Assembly (NCBI GenBank): GCA_016794505.1
Contig: JAEUJZ010000102.1
Location: 38,168-102,167 of the forward strand
DNA: 64,000 nt
Reading direction: 5' to 3'
Origin: Myxococcales bacterium
Lineage (GTDB): Bacteria; Myxococcota_A; Polyangia; Palsa-1104; JAEUJZ01
Made by a program: the position numbers and the translations under genes
In this document: piece by piece, positions 36,244 through 45,504 of the stretch
How the letters are laid out: the number at the start of each line of letters is the position of its first letter
Position numbering within the stretch: the stretch's first letter is position 1
The notes under the pieces: generated by a model
Told to the model about the DNA's origin: nothing
Database searches by the model: none
What the model saw: only the letters and a program-made list of their open reading frames with translations

Positions 36244-36480
36244 GTTCCCGTCATCAATCGTACCACGCAGTCGAAATTGGCTGGAAGACCGAAAATAAAA
36301 ATTTCCGAGTGAAATTAGTAATTTGGATCACATAAATTGCTTCTAAGACTTCACAATATGTAGTTCAAAAAACAAATCTTGCGCGACCAACCCACGACCT
36401 TTCTGGCGATCGCCTCTTGCCTTCCTGCGCGCAGTGCTCGCAGTTGTGCGGCTGCTTGTCGGCCCGTAGACTCGACAGCC
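36244..36480. promoter_or_regulatory. AT-rich divergent promoter region
   Basis: A 237-bp spacer between two divergent exported-protein genes. Its part at about 36280-36375 is strikingly A/T-rich compared with the rest of the window (runs such as AAAATAAAAATTT and TTAGTAATTTGG). It probably carries both promoters, but I could not single out convincing -35/-10 pairs. Confidence 0.4.
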
Positions 36481-38496
36481 ATGTCTCGACGAGACCCCCC
36501 GATCGGCAGGCTGCGTTCTGTCCGTGCCGCGGCCGTCCTTTCAGGCTTTTTGTGCGGCCTGGTCGGCCTGCATGCGATCGCTGCAGCCGGACGTGGATCG
36601 GCAGCCAGCGCACCCGCCATGGGGCCCGCCTCAGCGACGGAGTTCATGTCTCTATCGGCCGTGCGGCCGGGCATGACCGGCCATGGGCTGACGGTGTTTT
36701 CTGGCACCCGGCCCGAGCGCTTTTCGGTGCGCGTGATCGGCGTGCTGCGACAGTTTCAGCCCCAGCTCGACATCATCTTGATCCGCTGCGAAGACGAGCG
36801 GCTGAAGCACAGCGGCATCGCAGCGGGCATGTCGGGTTCGCCGATCTATCTAGAGGGCAAGCTGGCCGGAGCGCTGGCGTATGGCTGGTCGTTTGCCAAG
36901 GATCCGATCGCAGGGGTGACGCCGATCGAAAACATTGTGCGCGAGCTGCGTCGACCCAGCCGACCCCCGGCCGGTCCGTCGCTGAGCGTGCCGCAGACGG
37001 CGCTCAACGGCGCTGAGAACACGGCTTTTGGCTCGCTTGCGGCCGGCAACCCAGGTGCGGGGCAGACCCCTGCGCCGATCGCTGAGCCGCGATCGTCCGC
37101 TGCCAGCCCCGCTGCGCAGCCGCTTCTGCGCTCGACGAAAGACACAGGCTCTGGCCTGGCGGGACCGCAGCTTGTTCCCGTGGCGCTGCCGCTCAGCGTC
37201 GCTGGACTGGGCCCACGCGCCATCGAGGAGCTGCGTGAGCTGGTGGCGCCCTATGGCTTAGTGCCGCTGCAGGCAAGCGGTGGCGGAGCGTCGTCGCCAG
37301 GCTCGATCGACGAGGGCTTTATCGAGGGGGGCACGATCGCGGTGCAGCTTGCGCGCGGCGACGTCAGCATGACGGGTACCGGCACCGTCACGTACCTGGA
37401 AGGAAGTCGCGTGGCGGCATTTGGCCATCCCATGCTGGGCATCGGCGATGTCCGGCTGCCCGTCGCCACGGCCGAGGTCTTGACCTTCCTGCCCTCGCAG
37501 TCGATGAGCTTTAAGATGTCGATGCCGCTGCGCGAGCAGGGCTCGCTGCTGCAGGACCGCCCAAGCTGCATCGTCGCAGACACCAGCCTGCGCGCCCCGA
37601 TCGTGCCGCTTTCTGTGCGGGTGCAAACGGCACCGCCTGGCACGAACCGCTTTGGCGCTGGGCTCTTGCCGCGGTCGGCTGCGCCGTCGCGAGAATCGCT
37701 ATTGGACCAGTCGTTTCACATAGAGCTGGCCCAGCATCGCCAATTGACACCGCTTTTGCTTTCGGTGGTCAGCAGCAACGCTGTGCAGACGGTGGTACCG
37801 GATGTGGCCGAGGCTGTGATCGAGATCCATTCGCGCATCCGGCTGCGCGGCGTTCCCGCGATCGAACAGAAGGACGTGCTGTTTTCCACAGACGGCGTGA
37901 CGAGCAAGCTGCTCAACAACTCGACGGGGATTCGTCAGCTGCAGGAGCTGTTCAACAACCCGTTTGGCCCGGTTCATGTCGAAGGAATTGAGCTCGGGAT
38001 CGGCGTCAGCTTTCGCGCCGATGTCGCCGAGATCATCGGCATTGCTGTGCCCGGCGACGAGCTGGAGCCCGATACGCGACCGAGCCTGAACGTGACGCTG
38101 CGACCGTACGCTGGGGCGCCGTATGTGCGCTCGATCCCCATCGACGTGCCGCGCTGGCTGGCTGGTCAGGCGCTCAAGATCGAGGTGCAGGCGGGTCCCC
38201 TGGTCAAGCCTGAGCAGGCTCCGGCCGAGAGCTTGAGCGACTTTGTCGACAACCTGCGCAAGGGCTATTCGGCGCGCACGCTGGTCGTCACGCTGAACAC
38301 GCTGGAAGAAGGCGTCATGCTGCGTGGTCGCTTGGTGCCGGCGCTTCCTGCGTCGGTGTTGGCGACGCTGCGACCTGCCGGTGGCTCGCGACGCGGCGAG
38401 CCCTACAAGCGGGTAGGGCGCACGCAGGTCGAGCTGGATACCGTGCTGTCGGGTAAGCAAGAGCTGACCGTGCTGGTCCGCGATGAGGTGCGATGA
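36481..38496 (+). CDS. Exported S55 (SpoIVB-like) peptidase-domain protein
   Basis: A 671-residue protein with an N-terminal hydrophobic signal (RAAAVLSGFLCGLVGLHAIA). The S55 peptidase domain begins near 60 (VRPGMTGHGLTVFSG) and has the nucleophile motif GMSGSPIYL (116-124). The continuation GVTPIENI, then GTGTVTYLEGSRVAAFGHPM with a likely catalytic His, is shared with SpoIVB-type proteases. An Ala/Pro/Ser-rich insertion of about 90 residues separates the halves. The C-terminal 300 residues are beta-rich. The role may be regulated cleavage of an envelope protein; it is not a sporulation marker by itself. It overlaps the propeller gene by ATGA. Confidence 0.82.
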   Translation: MSRRDPPIGRLRSVRAAAVLSGFLCGLVGLHAIAAAGRGSAASAPAMGPASATEFMSLSAVRPGMTGHGLTVFSGTRPERFSVRVIGVLRQFQPQLDIILIRCEDERLKHSGIAAGMSGSPIYLEGKLAGALAYGWSFAKDPIAGVTPIENIVRELRRPSRPPAGPSLSVPQTALNGAENTAFGSLAAGNPGAGQTPAPIAEPRSSAASPAAQPLLRSTKDTGSGLAGPQLVPVALPLSVAGLGPRAIEELRELVAPYGLVPLQASGGGASSPGSIDEGFIEGGTIAVQLARGDVSMTGTGTVTYLEGSRVAAFGHPMLGIGDVRLPVATAEVLTFLPSQSMSFKMSMPLREQGSLLQDRPSCIVADTSLRAPIVPLSVRVQTAPPGTNRFGAGLLPRSAAPSRESLLDQSFHIELAQHRQLTPLLLSVVSSNAVQTVVPDVAEAVIEIHSRIRLRGVPAIEQKDVLFSTDGVTSKLLNNSTGIRQLQELFNNPFGPVHVEGIELGIGVSFRADVAEIIGIAVPGDELEPDTRPSLNVTLRPYAGAPYVRSIPIDVPRWLAGQALKIEVQAGPLVKPEQAPAESLSDFVDNLRKGYSARTLVVTLNTLEEGVMLRGRLVPALPASVLATLRPAGGSRRGEPYKRVGRTQVELDTVLSGKQELTVLVRDEVR

Positions 38497-40787
38497 GACG
38501 TCTAGGCAAACCGAGGCTGATCGCTCTTTGGGGGGCGCTGGCTGCCATCGTGGCGCTGCCGGCAGCCATGGCCTCGCCCGCCAAGAGCGTGCGAGTCACG
38601 AGCTATCAGGACTTCGCTGAGGGACAGCTGCAAGGGGTGGTGATTGGCTCGCGCGGGGATCTGCGAGCGGGGCTGTCCAGCAACCGCATGGCGCTGCCCA
38701 GTGCCGCCGAAGACAGCGTGCGCGCCTTGGCGGTGACCAGCGACGGTCAGGTGTACCTGGGCTGCGGCGGTGAAAAGCCGACGATCTTGGTACGACGCGC
38801 CGGGGCGGGCGCGGCCAAGCTAGCGACCTTGCCTGCGTCGACCTGGGTGACTGCGCTTCTGCCCATAGCGGATGGCAAGCTGCTGGCCGCGACGGCGCAA
38901 GACGGTCGCTTGTTTCGCGTCAGCAGCGACGGAAAAGTCGAGCAGGTGGCGCAGCTAGACGCCGAGCATATCTGGGGTCTTGCCCGCGATCCTGTGCGTG
39001 CGATCACGTATGTGGCGACGGCACCAGGGCGGCTGTGGGCGATCGACGATCGCGACCTTGCGCTGCAGGCGAGCGGCGATGCGACGACGGCGCGACCGTT
39101 TACGCGAGCGAGCAAGCTGTTTGAAAGCGACGCGCGGCACTTTCTTGCTCTGCACCGCGGCGAAGACGGCGCGCTGTATGTCGGAACCGCCGATGATGCC
39201 GTGCTGTATCGCGTCGACGCTGCGGGCAAGGCGCAGGCCATCCACGACTTCGCCGGGAACGAAGTGCGCGCGATCGCTCAACACCAGGGTGTGCTGTACG
39301 TCGCGGTCAACGATATGCAGCGCGGCGATACGTCATCGCGTCCATCGCCGACGAAGATCGTGCCAGCCGCGGCGGGCAGCGTGCCTGGCGTCAAGCCCGC
39401 GCCCCCCGCAGGCGTCACGCCGCCAAGCATCAGCCCGACGGAAAAAAAGGGCAAAGGCGCGCTGTATCGCATCGAAAGCAACGGTCGTGTCGAGCAGCTA
39501 CACGCCATTGTCGATGGCTTTTTTAATGCGTTGACCGTCGACGATCGCGGTCATGTGTTCGCGGCTGCCTCGACACCTGGGGGACGAGGTCGCCTGTACT
39601 GGGTCACGCCCGAGCGAACGATCGTCACCGCGCTTGAGGTCAAAGAAGCCGACGCGCTGACGGTGCTGCCGGCGCCTCGTTCCGCGGGGCCGGGGCGGGG
39701 CTTGCTTGTGGGAACGGGCAATGCCGGTGCGTTTTACGCGCTGCACGAGACACCGCCCGCTGATGCGCACTACCTGAGCAAGGTCTTTGCCGCGCCATCG
39801 CCCAGCCAGTGGGGTCGCCTGCGCTACTTGGCCGAGGGGCGCGTGCGAATCGAGACGCGCAGCGGCAACCTCGCCAAGCCCGACGGATCGTGGAACGCTT
39901 GGCAGCCGCTTGCCGACGTGACGGGGCTGATCGGGACGGGGGAACAGGTGGGCCGCATCGCGTCTCCAGCGGCGCGCTATCTGCAGGTCAAGGTGTCTCT
40001 GTCCGAGCACGCGGCTCTGAGCGACTTCAGCTTTTTTCATCAGCCGATCAACCAGCGACCCCGCATTACCGAGGTCACGATCGGGGAAGACGGCAGCGGT
40101 CGTGTGGCGCGCGGCGTGCGGCCGACCAGTCCCCAGCGGCCGCGAACCTCGATCGTCAAGATTCGCTGGAAGACCGAAAACCCCGACGAGGACGACCTGA
40201 ACTATCGCCTCTTTTTACGCCCGGTGCGCACAGCCGCTGCGGCAGGTCCGTCCGCTGCGAGTGCCGCGCCTGCGACGGACGTGGGCGCAAACCCCGACGC
40301 GGGCTGGCTGCGCCTCGGCGGGTCCGAGCCGCTTACCCGCAGCGAGCTGGAATGGAACACCGAAGCCGTGCCCGATGGCTTGTATGAGCTCAGGCTGGTG
40401 GTGTCGGACGAGCGCAGCAACCCGCCCGAGCGAGCGCTTACCCACGAGCACATCACCCCACCGTTTGCCATCGACAATCGACGGCCCGAGATCCACGACC
40501 TGAGCTTTCAAGCGGCCACGCTGGTGCTGTCGGGAAGGGCGAGCGATGCGACATCGCCGCTGGCTGACATCAGCCTGTCAGTCGACGGAGGAGATCCGAT
40601 ACCAGTCGCCGTCCGCGACGGTGTCCTTGACGACGTGAGCGAAGAGTTCAGCATCCGCCCGCCGCGCCTTGCGCCCGGCCCGCACACGCTGCTGGTGCGG
40701 GTCAGCGATGCCGCCGACAACGTGGTGGTGGCGCAGATCGTGGTGCAGGTGCCAGCCGGAGCAGCCGGGACGACCAAGGCCCCTTGA
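38493..40787 (+). CDS. Secreted beta-propeller protein with Ig-like tail
   Basis: A 764-residue exported protein (signal core LIALWGALAAIVALPAAMA). Residues 70-420 contain repeated propeller blades, each with a pattern such as GQVYLGCGG, GKLLAATAQDGRLFRV, GALYVGTADDAVLYRV or GRGLLVGTGNAGAFYAL. A Pro-rich insertion (about 285-315) interrupts the blades. The tail (about 520-750) has Ig/cadherin-like strands, including RPRITEVTIGEDGSG and SPLADISLSVDGGDP. No enzyme motif is visible. Its coupling to the S55 protease suggests a partner, substrate or ligand-sensing subunit of that protease. Confidence 0.78.
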   Translation: MRRLGKPRLIALWGALAAIVALPAAMASPAKSVRVTSYQDFAEGQLQGVVIGSRGDLRAGLSSNRMALPSAAEDSVRALAVTSDGQVYLGCGGEKPTILVRRAGAGAAKLATLPASTWVTALLPIADGKLLAATAQDGRLFRVSSDGKVEQVAQLDAEHIWGLARDPVRAITYVATAPGRLWAIDDRDLALQASGDATTARPFTRASKLFESDARHFLALHRGEDGALYVGTADDAVLYRVDAAGKAQAIHDFAGNEVRAIAQHQGVLYVAVNDMQRGDTSSRPSPTKIVPAAAGSVPGVKPAPPAGVTPPSISPTEKKGKGALYRIESNGRVEQLHAIVDGFFNALTVDDRGHVFAAASTPGGRGRLYWVTPERTIVTALEVKEADALTVLPAPRSAGPGRGLLVGTGNAGAFYALHETPPADAHYLSKVFAAPSPSQWGRLRYLAEGRVRIETRSGNLAKPDGSWNAWQPLADVTGLIGTGEQVGRIASPAARYLQVKVSLSEHAALSDFSFFHQPINQRPRITEVTIGEDGSGRVARGVRPTSPQRPRTSIVKIRWKTENPDEDDLNYRLFLRPVRTAAAAGPSAASAAPATDVGANPDAGWLRLGGSEPLTRSELEWNTEAVPDGLYELRLVVSDERSNPPERALTHEHITPPFAIDNRRPEIHDLSFQAATLVLSGRASDATSPLADISLSVDGGDPIPVAVRDGVLDDVSEEFSIRPPRLAPGPHTLLVRVSDAADNVVVAQIVVQVPAGAAGTTKAP

Positions 40788-40959
40788 ACGGGCCCAGCCG
40801 GATGCCATCGTGAAACCGTCCCTTGAATCGATCGCTGGGGGGCGCAGCCGGGTCGCGCAAATCAAGTTGCTGCGAGCCTTTCGGAAGACTTTATTCGGCC
40901 TGGGAACATGTTTATAGTGGTCAACGAGCTTCGCACTACGCCTCGGGGAGAATAATCAG

Positions 40960-41898
40960 GTGGCCTCGACGACTCCTAGCTACGCGCTTCGGTTTATCTC
41001 CGGCAAGTACCAAGGGGGAGAGTTTCCCCTCGTCAAAGGCCGCGAGATCGTCATCGGCCGCTCCAGCGAGCTGGACATGGTCCTCATTGAGGACATGGTC
41101 TCTCGTCGCCACGCCAAGATTCAGACGACGGAAGACGAGATCGCGATCATGGACATGGGCTCGACCAACGGCACCTTCGTCAATGGCGAGAAGGTGAAGA
41201 AGGCGCGGCTCAAAGAAGGCGATCGCATCCTGATCGGCACGTCGATCATGAAGCTGGTCACGGTGGATCCAGCGACGACGGTCAGCGAAGCCGAAGCCCG
41301 CAATCAGCTGGAAAAGCGCGGTCAGCAAGCGGCGATGCGCACGCAGGTCACCAACCGCGCCATGTCGGGCAACATCGAAGAGATCCCGCTGCCCGATCTG
41401 CTGCAGCTGTTCTCGACGTCGAAGCGCACGGGCGTGCTGGCGCTCAAAGGACCGCAGGGCAGCGGCGAGATCTATCTGCGCAAGGGGCAGATCTACTTCG
41501 CGACCATCGACGATGCATACGATCTGAGCCCGCAGAAAGCGGCGTATCGCATCCTGACCTGGGACAAGGGGGCCTTCGAACTCGACTCGTCCGAGAGCAA
41601 GACCGTGCTCGAAGAGATCACCGAGTCGACCGAGGGCTTGCTCATGGAAGGCATGCGGCTCCTCGATGAATTCCGCCGCATCGAGCCGGATCTGCCGCCG
41701 CGCAAGGCGCCGCTGCAGATTTCCCGGCCGCTGACCGCGCCCTTGTCGGCGCTCAAGCATGCCGAGCTAGACGTCTTTCAGGTTGTGCTGAATGGCGGTA
41801 CGACGCAGACGGTGCTCGACAAGTCCAAGCTCAGCGACTACGAGGCCGGCGAGCACCTGATCAACCTCATCAAGCGCGAGTACGTGGTCGCACGCTAG
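40960..41898 (+). CDS. FHA domain plus DUF4388 protein
   Basis: A 312-residue cytoplasmic protein. The FHA domain (about 10-100) has VIGRSSELDM, SRRHAKI and GSTNGTFVNG, the residues that contact phosphothreonine. DUF4388 follows (about 137-235: MSGNIEEIPLPDLLQLF, then GVLALKGPQGSGEIYLRKGQIYFA), a module common in Myxococcota signalling proteins. A 75-residue helical tail ends the protein. It probably docks on targets phosphorylated by the kinases encoded next door. The start is GTG with GGGGAG upstream. A weak promoter (TATAGT at about 40913-40918) lies before it. Confidence 0.9.
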   Translation: MASTTPSYALRFISGKYQGGEFPLVKGREIVIGRSSELDMVLIEDMVSRRHAKIQTTEDEIAIMDMGSTNGTFVNGEKVKKARLKEGDRILIGTSIMKLVTVDPATTVSEAEARNQLEKRGQQAAMRTQVTNRAMSGNIEEIPLPDLLQLFSTSKRTGVLALKGPQGSGEIYLRKGQIYFATIDDAYDLSPQKAAYRILTWDKGAFELDSSESKTVLEEITESTEGLLMEGMRLLDEFRRIEPDLPPRKAPLQISRPLTAPLSALKHAELDVFQVVLNGGTTQTVLDKSKLSDYEAGEHLINLIKREYVVAR

Positions 41899-42011
41899 CT
41901 TCGCCTTGGGGGATGCTGTGCGCATCGCGGGCGCTGCTGTGAATCCGGCTCTCCGTCGAGAGCTGGGCTGAGCGCGGCCCAAGCCGCTGCGCCGCATGCG
42001 AGCGCTGCTCG

Positions 42012-43604
42012 GTGCTTGCCTTTGCCCAAGTGGGCGAATACGCTGCCGCCGTGTCTTCCGTCGGATCTGCGTTGGATCTAACCCCGCCAGTGACGCCGGC
42101 TCTGCTGCATGAGTCGGCGCGCTATGTGCTGGGACAGAATCTGGCGCAGGGTGGTATGGCCTCGCTGTTTCTGGGGCAGCGCGTGGCCGCGGCGGGCATC
42201 GAGCGCCCCGTCGTCTTAAAGCGCCTGCGCCCCGAGCTTTGCGGCAGCGGGGAAGCGCGGGCGCTGTTTCTGCGCGAAGCGCGACTGCTCGCTCGCTTGG
42301 ATCATCCGGCGATCGTGCGCTGCTTGGATCTGACCGAGATCGACGGCGTGCCCTATCTGGTCTTGGAGCACGTGCGCGGCGGTGATCTTCGCTTGGTGTT
42401 TCGTCGCATTCGCCGACGCGGGCTGCGCTTTGGCATGGCGGCTGCGCTGTTTATCGCGCGCGAGCTTCTAAGCGCCTTGGATCACGCCCATCGCCTGTGC
42501 CTTCCCGACGGGCAACCGCTGCATGTCGTGCATCGCGACCTGTCCCCCAACAACATCCTTTTGTCGATCGATGGCGAAGTGAAGCTGTCGGACTTTGGCA
42601 TCGCGCAAGCTGAAGAGCCGTTCGGCAAAGGGCCGCAGGCTCGCGGGCAGATCGGCTACATGTCTCCTGAACAAGCGCGCAACGAAGAGCTGGATGCGCG
42701 GGCCGATCTGTTTTCGCTGGCCACGGTGCTCTATGAGCTTCTGACCAATCGCCGTCTGTTCGTCGGTCAAGTCGGGCAGAGCGCGGCTGAAGTGTACGCC
42801 GAGGCGATCCTTCCCCCGTCGCGGCTGATCGCCGAGTCGTCCCCCGATCTGCCATCGGATCTGGCCGCTCAACTGGATGCTCTGTTGCTGCGTACGCTGT
42901 CGCTGCAGCCGAGCGCTCGTCCGTCGGGAGCCCGCGCCTTGTACCTGGACATGGTCGAGCTGTGTCGCGGTCACCAACTGTGGATGGATCGCGCCGAGCT
43001 GGCCGATCACTTGCGCGATCTCTGCGGCCCGGATCCGGCGCAGTGGGCCACGCTGGAAGAGCGCACAGCCACGGCCGTGATGTCGCCGCTTTCGCGCCTG
43101 GCCGAGAGCACGGGACCGTCGCATAGCTACCCGGCGTTACCGGTGACGGCGGATGAGCTCTCGGGATCGCTGATCACCATTCCCTGGCCAACGCTTGGAC
43201 GCGCGGGAGAAGCCGGCAGCGACGGTGAGGGCGATGCCGACGAGGAAACGCTGACCTGGAAGTCGCGCTCAGCAAGTCGCGGTCCTCTGCGGCTTAACGA
43301 GCCCCGGCGCCCCGGTCCACCCTCGGATCCCGAGTCGGATCCCGAGGCTGTGACCCGTCCCGCCGAGCGCACATCGCCAGATGACGCGCTGCTCGACGGT
43401 GCGCCCGCAGCGCTTTTGGTTTCCGCGTCAAGGTCGACCGGTCTTTCGGCACGAGCGCAGCGCAGCGCAGTCAAGCGCTCGACCCGGCGAATGCTCGTCC
43501 ACTTTGTCCGCGAAAACTGGCTGAGCTTGTTCTTGTGGCTGCTGGTGATCGTCGGAACGGTGTGGCTGGTGGCCCGCTTTCGCGTCGGACCGCTTGTCGA
43601 CTAG
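42012..43604 (+). CDS. Membrane-anchored Ser/Thr protein kinase
   Basis: A 530-residue Hanks-type kinase. The Gly-rich loop is NLAQGGMASLFLG, the ATP Lys is in RPVVLKRLRPEL, the catalytic loop HRDLSPNN, then SDFGIAQ and MSPEQA. The kinase part covers about 35-310. An acidic Ser/Pro/Glu-rich linker follows, and a single C-terminal transmembrane helix (NWLSLFLWLLVIVGTVWLVA) leaves only about eight residues outside, so it signals without a sizeable sensor domain. The start is uncertain (GTG at 42012, 42030 or 42051; none with a clear ribosome site). The preceding FHA gene is a likely partner. Confidence 0.88.
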   Translation: MLAFAQVGEYAAAVSSVGSALDLTPPVTPALLHESARYVLGQNLAQGGMASLFLGQRVAAAGIERPVVLKRLRPELCGSGEARALFLREARLLARLDHPAIVRCLDLTEIDGVPYLVLEHVRGGDLRLVFRRIRRRGLRFGMAAALFIARELLSALDHAHRLCLPDGQPLHVVHRDLSPNNILLSIDGEVKLSDFGIAQAEEPFGKGPQARGQIGYMSPEQARNEELDARADLFSLATVLYELLTNRRLFVGQVGQSAAEVYAEAILPPSRLIAESSPDLPSDLAAQLDALLLRTLSLQPSARPSGARALYLDMVELCRGHQLWMDRAELADHLRDLCGPDPAQWATLEERTATAVMSPLSRLAESTGPSHSYPALPVTADELSGSLITIPWPTLGRAGEAGSDGEGDADEETLTWKSRSASRGPLRLNEPRRPGPPSDPESDPEAVTRPAERTSPDDALLDGAPAALLVSASRSTGLSARAQRSAVKRSTRRMLVHFVRENWLSLFLWLLVIVGTVWLVARFRVGPLVD

Positions 43605-43620
43605 CGGCGCGCTTCGCCGC
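43604..43620 (+). terminator. Hairpin at the end of the kinase gene
   Basis: GCGGCG and CGCCGC form a perfect 6-bp stem around CGCTT, beginning on the last base of the TAG stop. A short T-run lies 30 bases further on, too far for a classical intrinsic terminator. Confidence 0.4.
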
Positions 43621-43695
43621 GTGTCCCAACGTCGTCCCGCGCTGTCCGTCCTTTTTGAACTTGAAAAGGATATCTATTTGTCATAAATTTTACGT

Positions 43696-44424
43696 ATGGA
43701 ACCTTATCAGATTGTCGATCGATTTCAACGGCTTGAAGCGCAAGTGCAGCGATGGCGCCGCATAACAGCCAGTACGCTTATTCTTTCTATTTTGGGATTC
43801 GCAGTGATCTGGTCCAAGGGAGCACCGGCAGAGATCCGCATCGTAAGCCGCGATGGCAAGCGGCAAGCGGTTATTTCGGCTGAAGCGATACGGTTTGATT
43901 CGACGCCAGGTCCTGAGTCTCAGCCAGGGACGCGGTGGCAAACTTCGTTGGGTCATGGCTCCCTGGAGCTGGAGGACGCGGGGGTTTCTGCGAAAATCCG
44001 TATCCGTCCTCGCGTCGCAACAGATGACGGAGAAGCCTCTCTCCATTTTGCGGTGTCCGAGAAAAAGATCTTTGACCTCACTCTGGGCCCTAGACACCTT
44101 TCTTTGCGAGGATCTTCTGATGGGCAATTCGTGATTGATTTGCAAAAAGGAAAATCAAAAGTGATGATAAACCCGGATGAAGGAGGAAGTTTTTCGATGA
44201 GTCTAGATAAAGATTCTGGATATTTATTGATGAATACGCAATCTCCTAATCGTGCTAAATTTGGTGTAGCGCTAGGCCTGGAATCGACAGCCCTAACCCT
44301 GCAAGGGTCTAAAGGCGAAAGAGGAGATCTCCATCTTTCCGATGATACGGTCCGTGTCGGTGTGAATGATTGCGGCACTAAAGAGCGCTCAGTCTGGAAG
44401 TCCCCCAAATGCGACGATATGTGA
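43696..44424 (+). CDS. Low-GC membrane-anchored protein of unknown function
   Basis: A 242-residue protein with one transmembrane segment (about 24-40, TASTLILSILGFAVIW) and an outside domain of short beta strands with recurring Gly/Asp/Lys turns (VSRDGKRQAVIS, DGEASLHFAVSEKK, GKSKVMINPDEGGSFSM, ERGDLHLSDDTVRVGV), suggesting a beta-solenoid or barrel-like repeat fold. Codon use stands out: its second half in particular uses many A/T-ending codons, unlike all neighbours, consistent with recent transfer. The 55 bases upstream are also AT-rich and hold possible promoter hexamers (TTGAAA at 43661). I do not recognise the family. Confidence 0.7.
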   Translation: MEPYQIVDRFQRLEAQVQRWRRITASTLILSILGFAVIWSKGAPAEIRIVSRDGKRQAVISAEAIRFDSTPGPESQPGTRWQTSLGHGSLELEDAGVSAKIRIRPRVATDDGEASLHFAVSEKKIFDLTLGPRHLSLRGSSDGQFVIDLQKGKSKVMINPDEGGSFSMSLDKDSGYLLMNTQSPNRAKFGVALGLESTALTLQGSKGERGDLHLSDDTVRVGVNDCGTKERSVWKSPKCDDM

Positions 44425-44457
44425 ACCAGGACCAAGGTCCGCCAAGCAGGCCGCTCG

Positions 44458-44475
44458 GCGAGGTCCGAACCTCGT
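44458..44475 (+). terminator. Small hairpin after the low-GC gene
   Basis: CGAGGT (44459-44464) and ACCTCG (44469-44474) pair around a 4-base loop CCGA, about 35 bases after the stop. No T-run follows. Confidence 0.3.
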
Positions 44476-44589
44476 GGACAACACGCTGCTGGGCCATGCC
44501 GCATGCCATGGCAGCGACGGGCGGCGGCGGGGGCGTTTTTCTCGGCATGAACAGGAATGAGCGCACAGATCGGTTTGCGGAGGCTCGGC

Positions 44590-45471
44590 ATGTGGCCTAA
44601 GCGCCTTGTTCGTGTGGCCGGCCTTTCTGCGCTGGGCGTGGTTGCCGGCCTGGGGATCGGGTGTGTTTCGGTCCGCGAGCTCGTTGCGACCGGGCGCTTG
44701 GACGAGGCCTGCGTGGCGACGCGCACGACCGATCAGCGCGAGGCTACGGCCGAGGCCATCACGCAGACGACGGACGCGACGATTCACATCCGCGCGCTGA
44801 GCCCGGATGAGATCAAAAAGGAGTTCGTCAGCAGTCCCTTGGACGCGCACGGCCTGCTTCTGCACGTCACCACTGATGCCCACGTCGCCCCGAATCAGAT
44901 CGAGATCCAGGTGCTGTTCGTGCGCAGCGATCGCGTCTATGCCGGGCCTTCGATCTGGTCGGCCAAGCAGCTTGCCAAGCGATTGAACCTTGGCACCGTC
45001 ACCACGAAATATGACAGCCGCGGTCTGCTCGATCGCGTGCTGCCTGGCCCGCCGCACCCGGCCTATCGCACCGAGGTCACCTGCGCCACCGACGCCGACT
45101 GCGGTGAAAAAGAGGCGTTTGCCCGCGCCGTGGAGTTTCGCAACAACCGGGACTACGCGCGCTGCGATCAAGGCCGCAACCAGCCGTGCAGCCGCCATGT
45201 TTTGCTCAGCGACTATCCGCCGAACGAACCCGGCCGCCCGATGATTCGGCTGCTCGTGCGCCACAGCTTGAAGACCTGCTTTACTGATCACCTGCTCGAC
45301 GTGGCGCTGCCCGACGGAGCGACCACCGCCGAGCGCATCAACCGCCGCTTCGCCGCTGGCCCGCTTCCTCTGCGCGACCTGCGCGGTCACGAGCCCCTCG
45401 ACGGATCCTGGCTCGCCCGCTGCAGTGGCTTCCCTGAAGCGCCCGACTGCGTCCCGCCCAGCTTGCCCTAG
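44590..45471 (+). CDS. Lipoprotein of unknown function
   Basis: A 293-residue lipoprotein: the signal core GLSALGVVAGLGIGC has a good lipobox (Cys near 25). The mature protein is a mixed alpha/beta domain with Cys-containing loops (TCATDADCGEKEAF, NQPCSRHVLL), and no recognised motif. The ATG at 44590 is supported by GGAGG seven bases upstream; an earlier in-frame GTG-type start at 44557 has none. It lies between the low-GC gene and the rubredoxin gene on the opposite strand. Confidence 0.72.
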   Translation: MWPKRLVRVAGLSALGVVAGLGIGCVSVRELVATGRLDEACVATRTTDQREATAEAITQTTDATIHIRALSPDEIKKEFVSSPLDAHGLLLHVTTDAHVAPNQIEIQVLFVRSDRVYAGPSIWSAKQLAKRLNLGTVTTKYDSRGLLDRVLPGPPHPAYRTEVTCATDADCGEKEAFARAVEFRNNRDYARCDQGRNQPCSRHVLLSDYPPNEPGRPMIRLLVRHSLKTCFTDHLLDVALPDGATTAERINRRFAAGPLPLRDLRGHEPLDGSWLARCSGFPEAPDCVPPSLP

Positions 45472-45504
45472 GCCGGGGGCCTTGGATCCTCTGTCGACAC
45501 GCGG

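Noticed and set aside
36236..36252. Possible sigma54 promoter (TTGGCACG then TTCC)
   Set aside because: The -12 element reads CC instead of GC, and the match overlaps the start of the LIC_10091-like gene on the other strand.
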